This document shows positions 32,065 through 42,166 of a stretch of 64,000 nucleotides of DNA, piece after piece. The stretch is from positions 310,001 through 374,000 of the forward strand of contig NHNW01000037.1 of assembly GCA_002786025.1 (NCBI GenBank), read 5' to 3'. The notes below the pieces were generated by a model. It was given only the letters and a program-made list of their open reading frames with translations, ran no database searches and had not been told where the DNA came from. Within the stretch, counting starts at the first letter, position 1; each line of letters begins with the position of its first letter. The position numbers were made by a program, and so were the translations under genes. This DNA is from Zasmidium citrigriseum. Lineage: Eukaryota > Ascomycota > Dothideomycetes > Mycosphaerellales > Mycosphaerellaceae.

Positions 32065-33441
32065 CTACGCGTAAACGCATAGCGGCGGAAATATGTCCAT
32101 CTTGTCAATCCACCTGAAGCCAGAATTGTCGTCCCGGTATCTCCAGAAAGTCCCGAGAAAGTCCGCTGCCAGCTCCTGCGACTTGATCGACACTTTGTCG
32201 CCATAGACATGTATGTTGCGAATGACATCGGCCCTCTCATCAATGTCGATAATTTCCAGTGCTGCGACCAGAAAAGGAGTCATGGTCCACATTGGAGGTT
32301 GGCCAGTAGCACAAGTGGCCATTTCCAGCTCCCCGAAGATGCTGTGAGCCAGGCCAGAGGCTGCTGCATCGTTCGATTCGAACGGGTGTCTCAATCGATG
32401 CGAGAACAGTAGCATCATGGACTTGTGTACGCGGATTTGTGTCAGCACATGTGTGGCTTCGACAGTCGACAGATCTTGAGACCACTTCAAGGGGAACTGC
32501 GGTTGCCACGTTTGCAGGGATCTTTCGAAGGCACTCAGGGAGTCCTGATCGACCTCGTTGTCTCCCCAGTCGTAGCTCAACTGGGCCAGCTGGTATGAAA
32601 GTCGGATGAGCGGAGCACAAAGCCCCAGAAAGGTGTCTGCACCAACATCCTCGCTGTCGGGGACGTTCATGACCGGCAGTCTCCGGAACAGCAGGCATTC
32701 GTAGATGTCGATTGCAATGAGAGACACAACACTGGGATGTGTCGTATATTCTTTGCCTTGCTGACCAAGTTGCTTCAGATGATGCAGGATGTATCGTCGA
32801 ACAGCAGTCCCAGAATTGCCCAGACCGCAGTGGGCGTGGATGAGAACAGATATCCCAAGCCAAAGCCAGGGAATGACATCTCGCGAAGTAGTTGGGCATC
32901 TCATCGTCCGGAAGCTCTTAAGGGCTCGTGTTCCCCGCTGCAGGTTTTCGTCATGATCATAGCCAGGTATTTCTACCGCTTTGGCCGTAGCAAAGGCACC
33001 GAACATGGCAAAGCAACCGTCGCGAGTCTGATCCCAGTGGTGAAGCATGCTAAGCATACCCTGCTGATGCATAGCTTTGCCCATGCGAGGCACCGTCATG
33101 AGATCATTGAAGAAGTTTACGTCGGCAAGTCTGCTGACCACGGCTTCTTCGTATGGACTGAGGCCTTTGAACATGTCCCCAAACGGACGCAGCGTGGGCG
33201 GAATCTTGGAAGCTGGGATAGTCACTGCCTTGGCTGAGTATCTCGGTTTTCGACCGAGTCGTTGCAGAGGCCGTGCATTGGTGCATTTTCGAGGAATCTG
33301 GCGACAGCGATCGCATTCCTCATTGTCGTTGCGGGACCAGGTGCATTTCTCCTTGTACCTCCAGCAGGTGTCGCAGGATCGCCGCTTCAGGGCGGGTGGC
33401 TTCGCCAGGCAAAGGGCCGAATCATCGGAGCTCTCGCTCAT
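32065..33441 (-). CDS. Zn2Cys6 fungal transcription factor
   Basis: Single exon, 458 aa. Residues 23-53 carry the binuclear zinc cluster CDTCWRYKEKC then CDRCRQIPRKC, in the order CxxC-x6-C-x9-CxxC-x6-C. A basic linker (RLGRKPRYSAK) follows. The remaining 350 residues are helical, without a strong match to the common fungal_trans domain; FGDMFKGLSPYEEAVVSRLADVNFFNDLM and LHHWDQTRDGCFAMFGAFATAKA resemble the fungal_trans_2 group. It is probably a local regulator. No nearby cluster is obviously its target, although the surface protein and the metabolite-like region lie just beyond. Confidence 0.88.
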   Translation of the reverse strand: MSESSDDSALCLAKPPALKRRSCDTCWRYKEKCTWSRNDNEECDRCRQIPRKCTNARPLQRLGRKPRYSAKAVTIPASKIPPTLRPFGDMFKGLSPYEEAVVSRLADVNFFNDLMTVPRMGKAMHQQGMLSMLHHWDQTRDGCFAMFGAFATAKAVEIPGYDHDENLQRGTRALKSFRTMRCPTTSRDVIPWLWLGISVLIHAHCGLGNSGTAVRRYILHHLKQLGQQGKEYTTHPSVVSLIAIDIYECLLFRRLPVMNVPDSEDVGADTFLGLCAPLIRLSYQLAQLSYDWGDNEVDQDSLSAFERSLQTWQPQFPLKWSQDLSTVEATHVLTQIRVHKSMMLLFSHRLRHPFESNDAAASGLAHSIFGELEMATCATGQPPMWTMTPFLVAALEIIDIDERADVIRNIHVYGDKVSIKSQELAADFLGTFWRYRDDNSGFRWIDKMDIFPPLCVYA

Positions 33442-33815
33442 GCTGCTGCATCGTCCAGCGACTACAGCGGAAGCATCTGTGAGTGTCGAAACATGAAGGC
33501 GATGTTGGAATGAGGACGGAGGAACCGGGTGAGGTCAAGGTTCGCACCACATCCTCGTCGGCTTACATAATGCATCCTTGCTGTGTTACCTTGAAACTTC
33601 AACTGACTCTTGAACGGCTCGCATGTTATACGAAGTCACAAGAACCATCAAAACTGACAAGTCGTCCTTGGAGACCATCGAGATCCCTCAATTCTGGCCG
33701 TGATATGAACGGGAAAGACCACCAGACTTCACAGAGCGCCAGACTTGGCCAGGGAGAAACACCTGAAGCGCTGCCTTCTTTTCGAACATTGACATTGGAC
33801 CATGATCTATCCTGC
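33442..33815. other. intergenic stretch
   Basis: Nothing recognisable between the regulator's start and the 3' end of the surface protein gene. Confidence 0.45.
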
Positions 33816-35214
33816 TCATCTCTGCCCAGCAGGTGCACTGCCCTCCAGCTCAACCGCAGGAGCCGCAGGTTTCGCATCCGACTCAAACACTTGGTTATCC
33901 TTCCCAGCATCCAGCTCCGGTCTGAAGTCCTGATGCGGCAGCTCTGCTATCGGCCTCTCACTCGCAGGAGCCTCGACCGGACTGCTGTGTGTACCTTTAC
34001 CCTCATTACTTCCGACCATACTGCCTGACAGGTCTTTCGTATCCTTCTCATCAAACTCTCCACCCACGACCGCATTTCCCTTGCTCTTCTTCGCCCTCCG
34101 CTTCCGTATCACAAACCACCAAACCGCCAATCCAACAATCAACCCAACACCCACGACAACACCAACAACAATCCCAGCTATTGCGCCTCCACTCAGACCA
34201 CCTCCACCACCCACCGGAGTCGGCGTGGGCAAAGGATCAGGCCTCAGACTGCCCGAAGCAAAGTTATCCGCCTGGCCACAGATCATGCCCGCCTGTGCGT
34301 ACTGGATGGTGGAAGGGCGATCGGCGTTCGCAATCGGCATCCATATCGCAATGACGGGGACGACGGTCTGTGTGAGGAGGGCGTAGTTTTCGCGATTGAA
34401 TTCGAGAAAGTTGCTGAGGAGCTCGTGCCATGTGCGGCCGTGGTCTACGAGCTCGCATTCGGAGCCGTAGATGACAGATTCGTTGTAGCCGGTGAGTGCT
34501 GTGCGTTCTTGTTAGACCTGGGGGAGAGAGTTGTAGTGGCTTGTGAACTTACCGGTGGGAACGCCGACCTGTGTGTCGCTGTCGAAGAATTTGGAACATT
34601 GCTTCGGCATGTTGTTCTGCAGCATGGTTGCGATGTCACTGCACACCGTCGGCAGAGACGTCTGCGTTAGGTTGCTGTTTGGCTGCGGCGTTGGGTTCAG
34701 TGTGAGCTCCAGGGCATACTGCTGGACGGCCAACTCGATCGCATTGACGCAGTCTTGGTCAAACATGGTCGTGCAAGATCCATTGTCCGCCTGGCCGCGA
34801 TAGTTGGTGTTATTGGGGAATGGGCCCAGATTCATCCCACATACATCATAGCCCAGCCCAAAGTCGTCCGAGTAGTTCGCGCCATGCGTGTAGATCCATG
34901 TGGACGTCTGGAGCCGGGAGTTGTTCGTCTGCGTCACGGTGTATGCGAGGCCGATGTTCTGGGTCATGCCAGAGTTGTTATCTGGCTGGCCTGCTTGTTG
35001 TCCCTGGTCGACATGGGGATTGTAGTAGTAGATTCCCGTCTTCAACACGCATTAGCAACGCGCATCACGCGCAAAAAGCAGGATGTTGTCGTACCGCATT
35101 CGCGTGATCAAAAGACCCATTACACAGCGGATTCGACCCAAACGCAACATTCCCCGTCTGGCCCCATGTCCGCAGCACGAACAAGGCTGAAACCAACAGC
35201 GCCAGGGCCGTCAT
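33816..35214 (-). CDS. single-pass surface protein with Cys-containing ectodomain
   Basis: Three minus-strand exons (35214..35095, 35039..34553, 34498..33816) give 429 aa. A signal peptide (MTALALLVSALFVLRTWG) is followed by about 240 extracellular residues with around ten cysteines and several N-glycosylation sequons (YNPHVDQGQQAG, YGSECELVDHGRTWHE). A Pro/Thr/Gly stalk (PTPTPVGGGGGLSGG) leads to one membrane helix rich in Gly/Val and a KRRAKKSK stop-transfer. The cytoplasmic tail is about 85 residues, acidic and Ser-rich. The layout is that of fungal cell-wall sensors or adhesins, though the ectodomain family is not recognised. A Mutator-like element sits 309 bp upstream of the ATG side (ends at 35626), in or near the promoter. 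Confidence 0.82.
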
Positions 35215-35616
35215 CCTTCACAACGACCGACTGCAAGGCTGATGCTGGGCGTTCGCTGTTGGTGAAAGATGAGCACGAGGAGAAGAGTTGTGGGACGCCT
35301 GACGAAGTGCAGTGGACGCCTTTCTCAAGTCCATTTCAGCTCGTCGATCCTCTGCCGACCACGCCATGCTGCTTCTGTCCGGATGGCTTGTTGTGACGAC
35401 TGCTGGTGCCGATCGCGACTAGATGAAGCTGTGGCGCGCCGAATGGACGAATGGGAGATTGTGCGGCCGATAGACTGTTTGAGGAAGCCTTGAGGATTGC
35501 GAGGTAATACTGCATATGGCCATCTTTGCTTGCACGAGTCCAATCGTGAAAGACGACTCGCTCAGGTGGTTGTATAGCTTCATGCCGTGTTGTTGTTTGT
35601 GTAAAGGTCCAACATG
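35215..35616. other. upstream region of the surface protein gene
   Basis: No gene. Ordinary composition up to the target-site duplication of the Mutator-like element. Confidence 0.5.
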
Positions 35617-35625
35617 TGGCAGTGG
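35617..35625. repeat. 9-bp target-site duplication, left copy
   Basis: TGGCAGTGG lies directly outside the left end and is repeated exactly at 38906-38914. Nine base pairs is the typical Mutator-like target duplication. Confidence 0.93.
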
Positions 35626-35667
35626 CCCCGATGCTAAATCGGACACCCCTTCCCGTAGGACACCCCA
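35626..35667 (+). repeat. left terminal inverted repeat of the MULE
   Basis: Bases 35626-35650 (beginning CCCCGATGCTAAATCGG) equal the reverse complement of 38881-38905. A second match, AGGACACCCCA at 35657-35667, pairs with 38864-38874. The 9-mer GGACACCCC occurs twice in direct orientation inside this end (35641-35649 and 35658-35666), as expected for transposase-binding sites. Confidence 0.93.
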
Positions 35668-35799
35668 CATATAATGTACCGCTGTATGTCTGATTATGTT
35701 TCGTACAGTGCGTTTCACTAGTAAAATCGCATTGTTATACATACACGCGTACACGCGTACTTCGGGTTATTATTAATAACTTAACACCCTTCCTTCTAT

Positions 35800-38319
35800 A
35801 TAGTCTACCGCCCTTCCTATCGCCTACTACTACTCCTAATAGATACTCCGCCGCCGCTAGTACCCCCTTAGTCGTCTTAGTATACGTACGAGTAGGGGTT
35901 CCTCGCCGACGCTATCGTTAACGCCGCTAACCTACCCTCTACCGCCCCTATTAAAGAAGAGCTAGTTAATAGGCCCCTTATTATAGTTCTAAGCTCTAAG
36001 CCTATCGACGTAGATATCGTTATTAAAGATAAGCCTATAGACATTATTACGCTCGTTAGCGGCGAGCTAGTTAATATTAACGAGGAAGATTCTAATAGAT
36101 CTAAAGATTCTAAAGAAGGACTACTTAATCTAGCTATCTTACTAGAAGAGCGCGAGTTTAAGAGTCTTAACGCCTTTATAGCGGTAGTCTATAAGTATAA
36201 GAAGCTTAGCGGCTATAAGTTTGTCCGTCGTTATTATAAATTAAAGAAGAAAGGACTACTACCCTTCTAGTTTATAATATACTATATAAAGAGAGGTATA
36301 TATAAGCCTAGTAATAATACTAGATAACGAGCGACTCGTACTAAGAAGATAGGCTATCTATTTAAGTTTAAGGCTATCGCCGTTAATTAGTCTAATCTAC
36401 TTAACTTACGCTAGCGGCTTATACTCTACGATAGCTACTCGAGATATAATTACGAGCTAACTATCTATCTTAGTACTCTAGCTAACGTCTAAAGGAAGTT
36501 ACGGAAGGGCGCTAAGTCTACTATCGTAGGCTTATAGCGAGTAGGTATAACGGTAGCGAAACTAGACTAGTTTATAGATAATAGTAGCGTTATTACGACT
36601 ATAAAGGATCTTAATAACGAGCGAGCTAGGCGTAATATTAAGGATTAACGGTATAATAATTAAGTAGAGCGAGCTCTTAACCTTCTTTACGATAACGGCT
36701 ATAAAGTAGCTTACGATACTAACTCTAGTACTAGCTAGATTACTTAGTTAATTACTATACACCTAGAAGTAATCTAGTAATATAAGCGCTACCCTAAGGT
36801 ACTTATTATAGATATAACCTTTAAGACAAACCTCTATCGTAAGGCGTTATTTAACTACTACGCCTAGAGCGGCATAAATACGATAATTAACCTAGCTATT
36901 ACTATTATAAACGGAGCGAGCTAGCTAGACTATAAGTACATTATAAGGTTTCTATAGTAGACCTTCGAGAAGTATAAGATATTACTACCTTACGCTATTG
37001 TCTTAGACCGCGAGGAAGCTATAATTAACGCTATCGACGCTATATAGCCGGAAGATAATATAGGGAAGCTAGTATACGAATAGTACCTTAGGTAAGACTT
37101 CCTTACGAAGGCTCGTACCCTTAAGCCTAAGTTTAAGTAGGTACGCGGCGAGAGTAATATATTTAAAGACTCTAAGTCTACTTAGTACCTTATAAAGGCC
37201 TTCTACTACCTTATTTACTTACTAACTAAGTCTAAGTTCCTCGTAGAGTTTAAGGAGTTTATAGATATATAGCTAGTAATAGGCTCTTACTTTAAGTAGT
37301 ACTAGTAGCGCTTCTAGTATCGATTCGTAGACTACTAGACTAACGAGATTATATACTTTAGTAAGAAGTTATCGTAGTATATTAAATTATAATATTCGAA
37401 GATAAAGTAGTAGCTCGTTAGCGCCCGTAACGATATCTTCGTACTCTTTAAGAAGCTAATAAACTTCTAGCGCTACGGTATTAAGTAATATAATAAGAAG
37501 CGAGAGGTTAATCTTATAAAGGTACTAATACAAATACTAGACGAGTTTTAGTCCTTAGTTCGTAACCGACTTTATTATTACTACCTAGACGAGCTACTTA
37601 ACGATAATAAACGAGCTCTTACCCTTCTTAATACTACGGACGAGACTACTAGCGAGCTAATTAGCTATAGATATTAATACGAAGGGTACTCTAAGTACGC
37701 TTATAACGGCTATAAGAAGAAGGTATTTAGCCGCCCTTATCTATACCGTTTAATAGAGCTCTACGAGACTAATAGCTACCTACTACTCGAAGAAATCTAC
37801 TAATACTAGTATACTAAGCTAGAAGAGAAAGATATAGTAACGACGAGGGTACTAGCTATAAATTAGAGCCGCTAGCTAACGCGTTAGGGCGCTAGTAAAT
37901 AGTTATTACGGCGGGTATAGATAAAGCGAGAGCTTAGTAACCTTAACGAGGTAGTAAGGTTAAAGAGAGCGAAGAAGGCTAGCCTACTAGCTTCTATAAT
38001 CGAGCTACTACCCCCTTAGCTTACTTAGACGTAGTTACGAGCGAAGGCACCTAATAGAGTCTATTATAGCTATAAAGGAGCCTACAATAACCGCTAGTGT
38101 CGCTATAAAGCGGTAGGGTAAGCCTATAGCCTATAGTATTATAATAATACTACCGCTAGTAGCTATAGTAACGATAACGACGCTAGCTACGAGCCTATAT
38201 TATCTACTATACCCTCTAGACCGTTAGAGCTCGAGTAAATAAAGTAGGTACTAGTAGAGTAATAACGAGTAATTACTAACCTTTAAGAGTTACGAAGGGT
38301 ATAGGCTAAGGCGCTCTAA
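35800..38319 (+). pseudogene. RIP-degraded MULE transposase, frame preserved
   Basis: In the frame containing base 36052 the sequence translates as one continuous protein-like string for over 800 codons, interrupted by dozens of TAG/TAA but, as far as I read, no TGA and no frameshift. Recognisable parts are: a start-side FKSLNAFIAVVYKYKKLSGY (FAR1/WRKY-like DNA-binding region); YPKVLIIDITFKTNLYRKAL, the first catalytic Asp of MULE transposases; YAIVLDREEAIINAI, the second Asp; and a His/Glu region further on. It ends with a Cys/His-like knuckle before 38319. Each stop sits where CAG, CAA or TGG would be expected. No methionine codon remains. Confidence 0.85.
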
Positions 38320-38863
38320 CCTTCCTTCTACTATTAATACTACCCCCTTAGATACCTCTAACCTTTCCGATAGTAGCCTCTACCTTAATAACCTCTATAT
38401 TCGACTTAGCCTATACCCTAGCGGCTACTACTTACTCTAATAGTACATAACGTCTAGTAGTACCCTTAGTAATACTATATATAGTAGTTCTACCCTCTAC
38501 TCCCCCCTTAGTACTAATAATAATACTACTTCTAGTAGTAACCTAGTCTTCTACCCTCTTAGGGCTTATAAGCACCCTATTTACTAGCATAATAGTATAT
38601 AAGATATAGCTAGAAGCCTATATTCGGTCCTTAAAGAGGTAGATATTAGAATCTATAAGAAACGTCGATTATAGCTATAAAAACCGCTTCCTTATTAGCT
38701 TATTAAATAGCTATTAATGTCGCGTAGTTATGTAATAACGTGCTTAGGCTCTACGAGGCTAGCGATAGTAAGGTATATATATAGGGTATTAAGAATCCCG
38801 TAATTTATATATATAATATACTAAAATCCCGGGATTATATACCGTAGTAACGTATATTAGATA

Positions 38864-38905
38864 TGGGGTGTCCTATAGCTAGGGGTGTCCGATTTAGCAT
38901 CGGGG
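38864..38905 (-). repeat. right terminal inverted repeat of the MULE
   Basis: Mirror of the left end, with 25 exact bases at 38881-38905 and an 11-base inner match. This end escaped RIP although sequence just inside it (before 38860) did not. Confidence 0.93.
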
Positions 38906-38914
38906 TGGCAGTGG
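38906..38914. repeat. 9-bp target-site duplication, right copy
   Basis: Exact repeat of 35617-35625. Confidence 0.93.
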
Positions 38915-39249
38915 AGAGGAAATTCTCCTAGTAATGGAACCGGGTTGCCCAGAGCAGTTACCGTGTTCTATCAATAGGTGCCGAGGTGAGTTTATCTCGA
39001 CCAGATTCTTGACGACAACACCTCTCCATCAGCACTGCAGTCGACATTGGAAGATTCTTAGATGCGTCAAAGAGAACGTTCGTCCCTTCGACGCAAAAGC
39101 GATATGTCCGAGAGGGTTGATGGCCATTGATGTTGTCTCTGGGAGGCAGGTCCTAGATCGGACCCCACAAGGCTGCGTGAAGTCGTAAATCCGAAAAGGC
39201 CGTTCACGATCCGAAATTCCAGCATTCAACCAGCATTGACATCCAGACA
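38915..39249. other. upstream region of the isochorismatase-like gene
   Basis: No gene; normal base composition resumes immediately outside the MULE duplication. Confidence 0.5.
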
Positions 39250-39258
39250 TATAAAATA
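39250..39258 (+). promoter_or_regulatory. TATA box
   Basis: TATAAAATA, 88 bp upstream of the ATG at 39338 and about 340 bp from the MULE's right end. Confidence 0.55.
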
Positions 39259-39337
39259 GACCAGATCCGAGTCGAAGACCTTCAAGCAACCCGTGGAGCA
39301 TTCAAAGTCAAGAATCAATCACTCCTCGACCTTCAAA

Positions 39338-39979
39338 ATGTCATCTCAATCCGAACTCTTCAACAACAAGGACAAGTCCGCGCCTGGCTACTACGGCCCC
39401 TCACAAACCGCCCTCCTCCTCCTCGACTTCCATAGCCTCTTCGTCGAGAAAGCAGCAGGCCCAGGCGGCAAACCAGCTCTCGAGACCGCCGTCAAGTTCC
39501 GCAACTGGGCAAAGTCCCAAGGCATTACCATCATCCACGGGCTCGTCGACGTCAAAGGCAAGCCATTCGAAACATGCAAAGGATCCGCCATGCTCGCCAA
39601 TGTCGTGAGCAATATGGTCGAGAGTGGCAGCGACAAAGAGCCCGCTGCGCTTACCGAGGGTGCTGGTGAGGATGAACCCACCTTCACGAGAGTTCCGGGC
39701 CATGTCTCTGCGCTTCGGTCGCCTGGATTGACGGAGTTCCTGATGACGAAGGGAATTGCTTCGCTGGTGGTTTGTGGGTTGAGTACTTCGGGGTGTGTGA
39801 TGAGGACGGCTATCGCGGGAGCAGATGCAGAGTTTGTGGTGACGGTCATTGCGGATGCATGTGCGGATCCGGCTCAAGAAGTCCATGACCTCCTGGTCGA
39901 GAAAATATTGCTGAACAGAGGATATGTAGCGAAGGCGGAGGAGTTCATAAAGGGTTTTCAGGAGGCAAAGGGGAAGTAG
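39338..39979 (+). CDS. isochorismatase-fold cysteine hydrolase
   Basis: 213 aa from the ATG at 39338 (CTTCAAAATG context); an upstream in-frame ATG at 39293 would add 15 residues and is less likely. TALLLLDFHSLFVE holds the catalytic Asp. The segment FTRVPGHVSALRSPGL aligns with the usual KxxxSAF block, but the catalytic Lys position appears to be Arg. LVVCGLSTSGCVMRTAIAGAD contains the nucleophilic Cys after the typical cis-peptide. The family includes nicotinamidase and isochorismatase, which hydrolyse amides or vinyl ethers; the Lys-to-Arg change makes the exact activity uncertain. No signal peptide. It neighbours an MFS exporter and a thioesterase. Confidence 0.85.
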   Translation: MSSQSELFNNKDKSAPGYYGPSQTALLLLDFHSLFVEKAAGPGGKPALETAVKFRNWAKSQGITIIHGLVDVKGKPFETCKGSAMLANVVSNMVESGSDKEPAALTEGAGEDEPTFTRVPGHVSALRSPGLTEFLMTKGIASLVVCGLSTSGCVMRTAIAGADAEFVVTVIADACADPAQEVHDLLVEKILLNRGYVAKAEEFIKGFQEAKGK

Positions 39980-40394
39980 AGTCCAGTGATCACGAGAGAG
40001 CTTAGCAAGTAGAAGATAATCATACCCTCGATAGCCATTGAATGAATGATGGTATGCTGCGATCGAAAGCCATTACAGCTTGGCAAACATCAATACTCCA
40101 GCATTTCGTGATGCTTTCGAGTTGATATCCTCTAGATGCGTGTCTCTCCAACTGCAACTGTATTTGATCGTGATCGTGTCCGAGTGGTAAAGCTCGTATG
40201 TTACAAGGCTGCAGGTGTGTAGATCGGAACTCGGTGCCAGTCTCGGCCAGCTGCCTGTGGAAGTCTTCGGCGTTTCGGTTTTAGCAACGACCACCAAATT
40301 GGGATCGAAAAGGATGCACACAACATGTCGCGGTCGTCCAAAAGTTGTTTCCGCGTACTGAAGCACCAGGAATAGGCGTCTGAGAAAGAAGTCG
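39980..40394. other. intergenic stretch
   Basis: No supported gene; minus-strand frames at 40073-40443 are shadows or chance. Confidence 0.45.
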
Positions 40395-42124
40395 ATGGCT
40401 TCGTCAAAGGCAGCTGCGACTGATCGCCCAGAACCAGTACCATTTCAAGTCCATGCAGCCTCAGAAATGGGTACAGACGAGTTCAAGGGGCCCCGCCTCC
40501 GAAATGAGGCCAAAGATGCTCAACAGTCCCAGGATTCGATTCCCAGGCGGACGAAAGCGGGCAGACTCTTCACAGAGTCGATAGCAAGCCATACTCGGTC
40601 TTCACCAGCAGCGAGAAGAGGGTCATCATCTTCTGTGCGGGGGTATGTTCATTCCTGAGTCCAATATCCGCTCAGATCTACTTCCCGGCTCTCAATCAAA
40701 TCTCGGCCGACTTGGGAGTGTCCTATGACCTTGTCAACTTGACTATCACAACATACCTGGTAAAGTAACATTGCTTTGACAAAGTCGATAAGGTTCATGA
40801 CAGACCTTAGACAGATCATGCAAGGCCTTGCGCCTGCATTTATCGGTAGCCTTTCAGACGCTGCCGGAAGACGACCCGCATACATCGCCTACTTCGTCAT
40901 CTACCTCTGTGCCAATCTGGGCTTGGCTCTCCAAGATGGCTACGCAGCACTGATGGTGTTGCGGTGTGTCCAAAGTGCTGGCAGCAGTGGCACTGTATCT
41001 CTCGCCCAAGCCGTTGCTGCAGACATCGTCACATCTAGCGAGCGTGGAGTGTACGTTTCGTACATGTCCATCGCGCCTCAAGCCGGTCCATCGCTAGGTC
41101 CAATCATTGGCGGACTCATAGCGCAGTACTTGGGCTGGCACTGGATCTTCTGGTTCTTGCTCATTGTCAGCGGTGCCATCTTCGTTCCTGTTGTCGTAAA
41201 GTCGTCGATGATGGCTCGGTTCCGCCGCCGAAGTGGAATCGATGTGTTACCAACACTCTGAAAGAAAGACGAGCCGTTCGAGAGGGCCAGACAATCCCGT
41301 GGGAGAAGAGAGACGAGCTCGCACAAGTAAGAAGCCATATCAGGAAATGGCCGAATCCGTGGGAGTCGATCGAAATAACTTTGACTAAGCAGGCTGGCTT
41401 CATGATGCCTTCCACCGCAATAGTGCTCTGCGGCTACTACGCAGTCGTCTCCCTGATTCCTTCGCAATTCGGTACCGTGTGCGGCTTCAACGAAATCCAG
41501 ATCGCGCTCTGCTACCTGCCCTTCGGCTTCGGCAGTCTGCTTGCAGGACTCATCCGTGGACGCATGATAGATTCCAGATACCGTGTACATGCCAAACGCC
41601 GAGGTCTTCCACTCGAGAAGAATCGCAACGTCGACCTCATCAACTTCCCAATTGAAAGAGCTCGGCTGGAAGTGGCCATGCCAACTCTGGCACTGGCGGC
41701 TGCGACCGAGATTGGGTTCGGATGGATGGTACAAGCACAAGTCAATCTGGCCGGCCCGCTGATCTTCCTCTTCGTCATCGGCTTTTGCACCAGCGCTTCG
41801 GTCAACGTGGTCCAGGTGTTGCTGGTTGACACATTCCCGGGCAGAGCTGGCTCGGCGACTGCTGCGAACAACCTCATGCGATGCTGGTTAGGCGCCGGAG
41901 TCACGAGCGGAGTGATTCCGATGATCAACAAGATTGGAATCGGCTGGACAACGACGTTCCTTGCCCTCCTGCCAGTGCTTTTCAGTCCGATCCTGTGTTG
42001 TGTGATGGTTAATGGCTCGGAATGGCGAAGAGAGAAAAGGGACAAGTCCGAGCAAAAAGCGGCAAAGGGGAATTGTAGGGCTGATGATGGCGGCGGCGAG
42101 AAAGGGACGAGTGTCAAGACATAA
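40395..42124 (+). pseudogene. MFS drug/metabolite exporter (DHA1 type) with a frameshifting deletion
   Basis: Exons 40395..40470, 40527..40759 and 40815..42124. The N-terminus, through VIIFCAGVCSFLSPISAQIYFPALNQ, the GRRPAY loop and GWHWIFWFLLIVSG, is normal for 12- or 14-TM DHA1 exporters. At about 41190-41200 the frame ends its match at VPVVV. It resumes one frame over with RKVVDDGSVPPPKWNRC, then continues cleanly to TM12 (stop at 42124). The conserved FFPETC stretch that should sit between the two is absent. So about 19 bases (a number leaving remainder 1 on division by 3) are missing. Read literally, translation stops at 41261. The gene at 62.6 kb is an intact relative that keeps FRETCRSVV. 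Either a recent pseudogene or an assembly error. Confidence 0.75.
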
Positions 42125-42166
42125 GCCAGAGCAGTCATCGTGTAGAGTTTTGCTTTGCGTTGTGCA

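Larger units (their letters stand above)
35626..38905. mobile_element. Mutator-like DNA transposon (MULE), complete and RIP-inactivated
   Basis: A 3,280-bp element with a perfect 25-bp inverted repeat at both ends, an exact 9-bp duplication, and one long plus-strand transposase relic. From about 35780 to 38860 CA and TG are nearly absent: in 36001-36240 I count two, where about thirty would be expected by chance. CpG and CpT remain common, so the change was specific to CpA. The element lies between the divergent promoters of the surface protein and the isochorismatase-like gene. Confidence 0.93.
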
